A stretch of DNA of 64,000 bases, from assembly GCF_030547685.1 (NCBI RefSeq), contig NZ_JAUOQM010000012.1, forward strand, positions 1 through 64,000. Direction: 5' to 3'. Within the stretch, counting starts at the first letter, position 1; each line of letters starts with the position of its first letter. Under the pieces are notes generated by a model, which saw nothing but the letters and a program-made list of their open reading frames with translations, ran no database searches and was not told the origin of the DNA. Positions 59,696 through 64,000 of the stretch are shown piece after piece. The stretch is from Gilvimarinus sp. 2_MG-2023 (GTDB lineage Bacteria > Pseudomonadota > Gammaproteobacteria > Pseudomonadales > Cellvibrionaceae). The position numbers and the translations under genes are program-made.

Positions 59696-59724
59696 ATTAT
59701 CGACCGGAATTGGGCATTTTGCAA
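59696..59724 (-). promoter_or_regulatory. Candidate sigma-70 promoter of the nag operon
   Basis: On the minus strand TTGCAA (-35, 59719-59724) and GATAAT (-10, 59696-59701) are 17 bases apart and lie about 55-80 bases before the nagA start. Just upstream is the dyad CAATCAC-N14-GTGATTG (59722-59749), which overlaps the -35, and a 10-bp palindrome GTGGTACCAC (59789-59798), both possible regulator sites. Confidence 0.5.
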
Positions 59725-59843
59725 TCACTGAGCACCATTACGGTGATTGACGAGGGTTTTCAGCCATACTTAATCATCCATGGCCAGTGTGGTACCACTG
59801 TAACGTTTATGCGTTCGGCGACCGTTAGCTAAGGCGTAAAAAA

Positions 59844-59873
59844 CCAAAAGCCCGCTAATAAGCGGGCTTTTGG
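59844..59873 (-). terminator. Intrinsic terminator after the UspE-like gene
   Basis: CCAAAAGCCCGCT pairs over the loop AATA with its exact complement, 13 bp in all, followed on the minus strand by TTTTTT. It ends the UspE transcript before the nag promoter. Confidence 0.95.
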
Positions 59874-59894
59874 GGGGTGATTTAACGCCTATCA

Positions 59895-60713
59895 TTAGCC
59901 GTGGTTAATCACCATTACATCGGTATCGAGTGCGTCAATTAGGCGCTCGGAAGTGTTGCCCCGGCGGGTTTTGGTCATACCGTTTTGGCCTAAGGTACCC
60001 ATAATCACCAAATCGGCATTGATGTTTTCCGCAATCTTAGAAACCACATCGGAGGTGTAGCCGTGGTCGACATGAATTCGATCGGTGTCTACGCCGGTTT
60101 CTTTCGCGAGTCGGCCGCGATCGGGGTAGTTCATGGAGTCCATGTAACCGTTAACTACATGCATATCTGCGTTGTAAACACCGCAGATATTGCGCGCCGT
60201 TTCCAGAATTTTCTCGTTCAATTCAATTTGAACATTGCGAGTGGCCTGGAAGTTGACGGCGGCCAACACGGTTTTGCGTTCTTCGTGCGCGCCCGGGCGA
60301 ATCAGAACCACTGGGCAGGAGGCGCCTTTAAGCAGTTCCCACTTGGATTCGGTAAACAGAAAACGTCGGTTGGCAGTTTTGGCGTGCACCGGCAAGTAAA
60401 TCAGGTCAGCATTGGCTCGTTTGGCCGCTTGCATGATGGACTCTTGCCACTCAGATGACCAAGAAACTTCAATTAAATGCTCCACACCCGCATCGTTAAG
60501 CGTGCTGCGGATTTGTTCGTCAAACCAGCTTTGATCGCGAACCAGATTGGCATTGTAAGCGCGGGTGTCGACGGCATCGCCATCAACAGCGACAAAGACG
60601 TGGACGAAAGGCTTTACTTTCTGTAATTGCGACGTGCGTTTGACCCGCTCTAGCGCGACGTGTTGTTCGTCGTTTGGGTCCACAACAACAAACATCTTCT
60701 GCTGCTTGGGCAT
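59895..60713 (-). CDS. uspE: UspE-like tandem universal stress protein
   Basis: The 272-residue cytosolic protein resembles UspE: an opening with VVVDPNDEQHVALERV, two Usp halves, and in the second half the G-x2-G-x9-G motif GTLGQNGMTKTRRGNT. UspE-type proteins affect stress and motility in other bacteria. It is monocistronic between its own upstream region (60714-60990, shared with the MaoC gene) and the terminator. Assignment to UspE rather than another Usp is moderately sure. Confidence 0.85.
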   Translation of the reverse strand: MPKQQKMFVVVDPNDEQHVALERVKRTSQLQKVKPFVHVFVAVDGDAVDTRAYNANLVRDQSWFDEQIRSTLNDAGVEHLIEVSWSSEWQESIMQAAKRANADLIYLPVHAKTANRRFLFTESKWELLKGASCPVVLIRPGAHEERKTVLAAVNFQATRNVQIELNEKILETARNICGVYNADMHVVNGYMDSMNYPDRGRLAKETGVDTDRIHVDHGYTSDVVSKIAENINADLVIMGTLGQNGMTKTRRGNTSERLIDALDTDVMVINHG

Positions 60714-60990
60714 GGATTCTCCTAAGTATTCTCGGTGGTAACGGTAAGCCTGTGGGGCTTGCCGGTTTAGCGTTCACCGGGGCAAAAATATTAGCATTTT
60801 GTAGCCCCGGAGCCTGTTATAAGGCGGTCAGCCAAGTGCAGCTATCAGTCTGTGCTTGGGCAATAGCTGTGACTTGGCCAGATCATTTCCGCTTCAAACC
60901 TAAGCATATCAACTTGCTCGGCTCCTTGGTAGCAGAGAAAGTCTCACTAGGGGGTACAATAGCGCTTTTGTACACAATTAAGAGGTAAAT

Positions 60991-61464
60991 ATGACTCAGC
61001 TTACAAGCATCGGCTTTGATGACCTGGCGATTGATCAAACCGCGAGCTATAGCAAAACGTTGACCGAGGCCGATCTGGTATTGTTTGCGGCCACCAGTGG
61101 CGATGTCAATCCGGTTCACCTGGACGCCGAGTTTGCGGCCGGTACGGTGTTTGGCGAAAGAATTGGCCACGGTATGTGGTTGGGGGCATTGGTATCGGCT
61201 GCAATTGCCACGCAATTACCGGGCCCAGGCTCAGTCTACCGGAGCCAATCCCTGCAATTTAAGCAACCCGTAAAGCTTGGCGATACCGCCACGGTGACCT
61301 TAACCGTTACCGGCCTAAAGGCTCGCATGAAATTGGTGACCTTAGCGTGCAGCGTGACAAATCAGAATGGAGTGGTTTTGGCCAAGGGGGAGGCCGATGT
61401 GATTGCGCCGGCTGCGGGCGGAACCTTGCAGGCGCCAGATTTACCCGCCATCACGATCGACTGA
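60991..61464 (+). CDS. MaoC-type (R)-specific enoyl-CoA hydratase (PhaJ-like)
   Basis: A 157-residue hot-dog-fold hydratase with the signature D-x4-H motif: SGDVNPVHLDAEFAAGTVFGERIGHGM, holding the catalytic Asp and His. PhaJ-type enzymes hydrate enoyl-CoA to the (R)-3-hydroxyacyl-CoA used for polyhydroxyalkanoate. The start ATG 60991 follows AAGAGGT. A TACAAT at 60955-60960 inside the dyad GTACAA...TTGTAC is a possible -10. Confidence 0.9.
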   Translation: MTQLTSIGFDDLAIDQTASYSKTLTEADLVLFAATSGDVNPVHLDAEFAAGTVFGERIGHGMWLGALVSAAIATQLPGPGSVYRSQSLQFKQPVKLGDTATVTLTVTGLKARMKLVTLACSVTNQNGVVLAKGEADVIAPAAGGTLQAPDLPAITID

Positions 61465-61475
61465 GCAGGGCCAGC

Positions 61476-62129
61476 TTACAGTGGCGGCGGCCAGCCGCCC
61501 AGGTTGTGCCAACGATTGACAATGTTGCAGAACAGCTCGGCGGTTTTTTCGGCGTCGTAGGCGGCACTGTGAGCGGCGCTGTTGGAAAATTCGATACCGG
61601 CTAATTGGCAGGTTTTGGCTAATACGGTGTGGCCGTAAGCCAGGCCGGAAAGCGTAGCTGTATCGAAACAAGAAAACGGGTGAAAGGGATTGCGTTTAAT
61701 ATCGCAGCGCTCAATGGCCGCATTGACAAACCCCAGGTCAAAGTGGGCGTTGTGGCCCACCATCACGGCGCGGGTACAGCCTTGCTGGCGTACAGCGCGG
61801 CGAATGCCCTGCAATAGCTCGGTCATTGCCATCTCTTCCGGAATCGCTAGTCGTGTTTCGCTGTCGAGATCGATTCCGGTAAAATCCAGTGCCGACTGTT
61901 CAATGTTGGCCCCCTCAAACGGGTCGACATGAAACTCCAGGGTCTGTTCGGGAATAATCAGGCCGTTGCTGTCCATGGTCAGAGTTACCGCTGCTACCTC
62001 TAGCAGGGCGTCCCGGGCGCAGTTAAAACCGCCGGTTTCAACGTCAACCACCACCGGCAAAAAACCGCGAAAGCGTTGCGCCATGGGGGATGCGTTATCT
62101 TTTTCAAACTCCGGAGGGCTTGGCTTCAC
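61476..62129 (-). CDS. rnt: Ribonuclease T
   Basis: RNase T is a 3'-5' exonuclease that trims tRNA CCA ends and 23S rRNA. The 217-residue protein is a DEDDh exonuclease: VVDVETGGFN (Asp and Glu of Exo I), MVGHNAHFDLGF (Exo II) and HSAAYDAEKTAELF (Exo III). The order rnt-pyrC-motY is as in Pseudomonas, with rnt and pyrC co-oriented and nine bases apart. Confidence 0.96.
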   Translation of the reverse strand: MKPSPPEFEKDNASPMAQRFRGFLPVVVDVETGGFNCARDALLEVAAVTLTMDSNGLIIPEQTLEFHVDPFEGANIEQSALDFTGIDLDSETRLAIPEEMAMTELLQGIRRAVRQQGCTRAVMVGHNAHFDLGFVNAAIERCDIKRNPFHPFSCFDTATLSGLAYGHTVLAKTCQLAGIEFSNSAAHSAAYDAEKTAELFCNIVNRWHNLGGWPPPL

Positions 62130-62138
62130 GATAGATCC

Positions 62139-63179
62139 TTAAGCGATAGTCGCCAGTTTCCAATTGAGGGTTTCTCCCGCACACAGAGGGACAATGGTTT
62201 CATCGAGATAGGGCAGTGTTTGCGGCAATTGCCAGCTCCCGCGGGTCAGCGTTATGGTGTCTGTGTTGCGCGCCAGACCGTAGAAGTCCGGCCCAAAATG
62301 ACTGGCAAAAGCTTCTAGTTTATCCAGTGCTCCGGCCCGATCAAAGGCTTCGGCGTAGAGTTCAATAGCGCTGTAGGCGGTGTAGCTACCGGCACAGCCA
62401 CAAGCGGCTTCTTTTTTGTTTTTAGTGTGCGGTGCAGAATCCGTTCCCAAAAAGAACTTGGGATTGCCACTGGTGGCGGCTGCCACCAGTGCGTCTTGGT
62501 GGGTCATGCGCTTGAGAATCGGCAGGCAATAGTAATGCGGCTTAATCCCCCCCACCAGCATATGGTTGCGGTTGTACAACAGGTGATGAGCGGTAATCGT
62601 GGCCGCTACATTAGCATTGGCCGATCTAACGAAGTCGGCGGCATCGGCGGTGGTGATATGTTCCAGTACGATTTTTAAATCGGGGAAGTCACTGACCACG
62701 GGGCCCAAAATGGTGTCGAGAAACACCTTCTCCCGATCGAAAATATCAATCGCGCTATCGGTGACTTCACCGTGTACTAAAAACAGAATGCCTTCGCGCT
62801 GCATGGCCTCCAGTACCGGGTAAATATTGTTGATATCTGTGACGCCCGAGTCGGAGTTGGTGGTAGCGCCGGCGGGGTAGAGTTTACAGGCCACTACTCC
62901 GGCGGCTTTGGCGGCTACGATATCTTCCGGCTGGGTATTGTCGGTTAGATAGAGCACCATAAGGGGTTCAAACTGAGCCTGTGCGGGAGTGGCGGCTTTG
63001 ATACGCTCACGATAAGCCGAGGCCTCATTGGCATTGGTGACCGGGGGTACCAGATTGGGCATGACGATGCTGCGGGCAAATTGCCGGGCGGCATCGGGTA
63101 CCGTGCGGGCGAGAGAGTCACCATCTCGCAGGTGAATATGCCAATCGTCGGGCCGAATCAGGGTAATTTTGTTTGTCAT
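62139..63179 (-). CDS. pyrC: Dihydroorotase
   Basis: PyrC cyclises carbamoyl aspartate to dihydroorotate in pyrimidine synthesis. The 346-residue class II enzyme has the zinc motif [10 protein letters not shown], the carboxylated lysine region ([15 protein letters not shown]) and HGEVTD. ATG 63179 gives the conserved start [13 protein letters not shown]; the frame is open to 63221 but without conservation. The pathway partner pyrB is in this window at 10 kb. Confidence 0.96.
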   Translation of the reverse strand: MTNKITLIRPDDWHIHLRDGDSLARTVPDAARQFARSIVMPNLVPPVTNANEASAYRERIKAATPAQAQFEPLMVLYLTDNTQPEDIVAAKAAGVVACKLYPAGATTNSDSGVTDINNIYPVLEAMQREGILFLVHGEVTDSAIDIFDREKVFLDTILGPVVSDFPDLKIVLEHITTADAADFVRSANANVAATITAHHLLYNRNHMLVGGIKPHYYCLPILKRMTHQDALVAAATSGNPKFFLGTDSAPHTKNKKEAACGCAGSYTAYSAIELYAEAFDRAGALDKLEAFASHFGPDFYGLARNTDTITLTRGSWQLPQTLPYLDETIVPLCAGETLNWKLATIA

Positions 63180-63230
63180 ACCAATGCACACAGGGAAGTT
63201 TAAAGCCGTGCATCCTAGCAAAAATGGGGC

Positions 63231-63257
63231 TAAAGCGCAGCAGGATTAGGCCGATAA
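63231..63257 (+). promoter_or_regulatory. Sigma-28 (FliA) promoter upstream of motY
   Basis: TAAA (63231-63234) and GCCGATAA (63250-63257) are separated by exactly 15 bases, the consensus FliA spacing, about 55 bases before the motY start. It indicates late-flagellar control of motY. Confidence 0.85.
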
Positions 63258-63313
63258 CCCCTGTGATCTCTCTCGGGATCGTCACAAATGACTAAATCGT
63301 TGGAGCCGCACGG

Positions 63314-64000
63314 GTGAAAATACGCGTTATTGACATAGGGTTGGGATTGCTGGGCTGGTTGGTTGTGGCGCCGAGTTTCGCTGCCACCTACGCAGGCTCT
63401 ATGGAAAACACTCAGTGGCAGGTCGATGCAAGTGTCTTTGCCTGCCAGATGCGCCAAGATATTCCCCTGCTGGGGGAGGCCGTCTTTATGCGCCGGGCCG
63501 GCGAGACTCAGCGTTTTTCGCTGACCGAGCTTAACCGCCAATTAAAACCGGGCCAGGCCGAGTTGTTTTCTCTGGCTCCGCGCTGGCGCAGTGTTGGCGA
63601 ACACTATTCGATGCGTGAATTATCGGTGGGCGATACCGATTCGGTCAGCCTGGATTGGCGAGACTCACAACAGTTATTGCAAGAGCTGATAGAGGGGCGG
63701 CAACTGCTGTTGCGTGGCGACAGTTGGTACGAGTCGAGCGATGTGGTGGATGTGATTATTGAGCCGATACGCATTCGTCAGGCGCTGGCGGAGTACCAAA
63801 CGTGTTTATCCGGCTTGCTGCCTGTCAATTACGACCAGGTGCGCCGCACATCCATTCTCTTTCCTGGCGGTACGGATGAGTTTGACGATAGCGAGCAGCA
63901 AACGCTCGACAATCTGGCTCGCTATGTTTTAGCCGACCCCTATATCACCGCACTGGTGATTGATGGCCATGCCGATGGCGCCGGGCTTCGTGCCGATAAC
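63314..64000 (+). CDS. motY: Sodium-type flagellar motor protein MotY, C-terminus cut off
   Basis: MotY forms the T-ring of the sodium-driven flagellar motor and binds peptidoglycan through its OmpA-like domain. The visible 229 residues have a signal peptide ending near SFAA, the MotY N-terminal domain (ENTQWQVDASVFACQMRQ, the PLLGEAVFMRRAGE segment) and the start of the OmpA domain (SILFPGGTDEFDDSEQQ, VIDGHADG). The start is GTG 63314. The order rnt-pyrC-motY is that of Pseudomonas, and a FliA promoter precedes the gene. Most of the OmpA domain lies beyond the window. Confidence 0.93.
   Translation, partial: MKIRVIDIGLGLLGWLVVAPSFAATYAGSMENTQWQVDASVFACQMRQDIPLLGEAVFMRRAGETQRFSLTELNRQLKPGQAELFSLAPRWRSVGEHYSMRELSVGDTDSVSLDWRDSQQLLQELIEGRQLLLRGDSWYESSDVVDVIIEPIRIRQALAEYQTCLSGLLPVNYDQVRRTSILFPGGTDEFDDSEQQTLDNLARYVLADPYITALVIDGHADGAGLRADN

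Noticed and set aside
63230-63541. Minus-strand ORF at the right edge
   Set aside because: It is antisense to motY, which has a signal peptide, conserved MotY segments and a sigma-28 promoter.

Overview
The window looks like chromosomal DNA of a marine-type gammaproteobacterium of the Cellvibrionales kind (relatives such as Simiduia, Saccharophagus, Teredinibacter). This is inferred from gene content and order: a chitinase with long poly-serine linkers, a very large TonB-dependent receptor beside a tryptophan-halogenase-like gene, a nagA-nagB-nagX operon, the gammaproteobacterial miaB-phoH-ybeY-corC-lnt cluster, and the pseudomonad-like order rnt-pyrC-motY. No tRNA, rRNA or CRISPR array was recognised.

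Layout. 1-3 kb: a truncated di-heme cytochrome lipoprotein, a short GlpD-like oxidoreductase and DUF1820. 3.2-8.6 kb: miaB, PhoH-like ATPase, ybeY, corC, lnt. 8.6-18.4 kb: DUF2971, pyrB, a REC-GGDEF-pseudoREC protein, ychJ, an acyltransferase-dinG-yqcC operon, a lipoprotein and a Bcr/CflA exporter. 18.4-33 kb: GH18 chitinase, argS, a beta-oxidation-like gene pair, dbpA, a SulP transporter with a universal stress protein, mobA, pdxH, a quinone oxidoreductase and a CaiB-type CoA-transferase. 33-38.4 kb: TonB-dependent receptor and halogenase-like flavoprotein. 38.4-51.6 kb: a DUF1653-TadA fusion, mltF, purL, katG, a Pat-type acyl-CoA synthetase/acetyltransferase and a Rof-like Rho inhibitor. 51.6-55.4 kb: an accessory island with nested hairpins, an alternating tandem repeat and three co-oriented cassette-like genes (DUF3800, ankyrin, GNAT), each followed by an attC-like site of varying quality. 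55.4-64 kb: an HDAC-family gene, nagX, nagB, nagA, a UspE-like gene, a MaoC-type hydratase, rnt, pyrC and a truncated motY.

How it works together. Three exact copies of the palindrome GACAACGTTGTC lie upstream of the chitinase, upstream of the TonB receptor (overlapping a TTGACA box) and inside nagA. They tie chitin cleavage, outer-membrane uptake (and perhaps the halogenase-like gene) and GlcNAc-6-phosphate catabolism into one probable GlcNAc regulon with a NagR-type LacI-family repressor. Motility appears at the right edge, where motY has a near-consensus sigma-28 promoter.

The most unusual parts are the attC-cassette island without an integrase in view, the repeat block before it, the halogenase-like gene in the GlcNAc-type locus, the intragenic operator in nagA and the DUF1653-TadA fusion.
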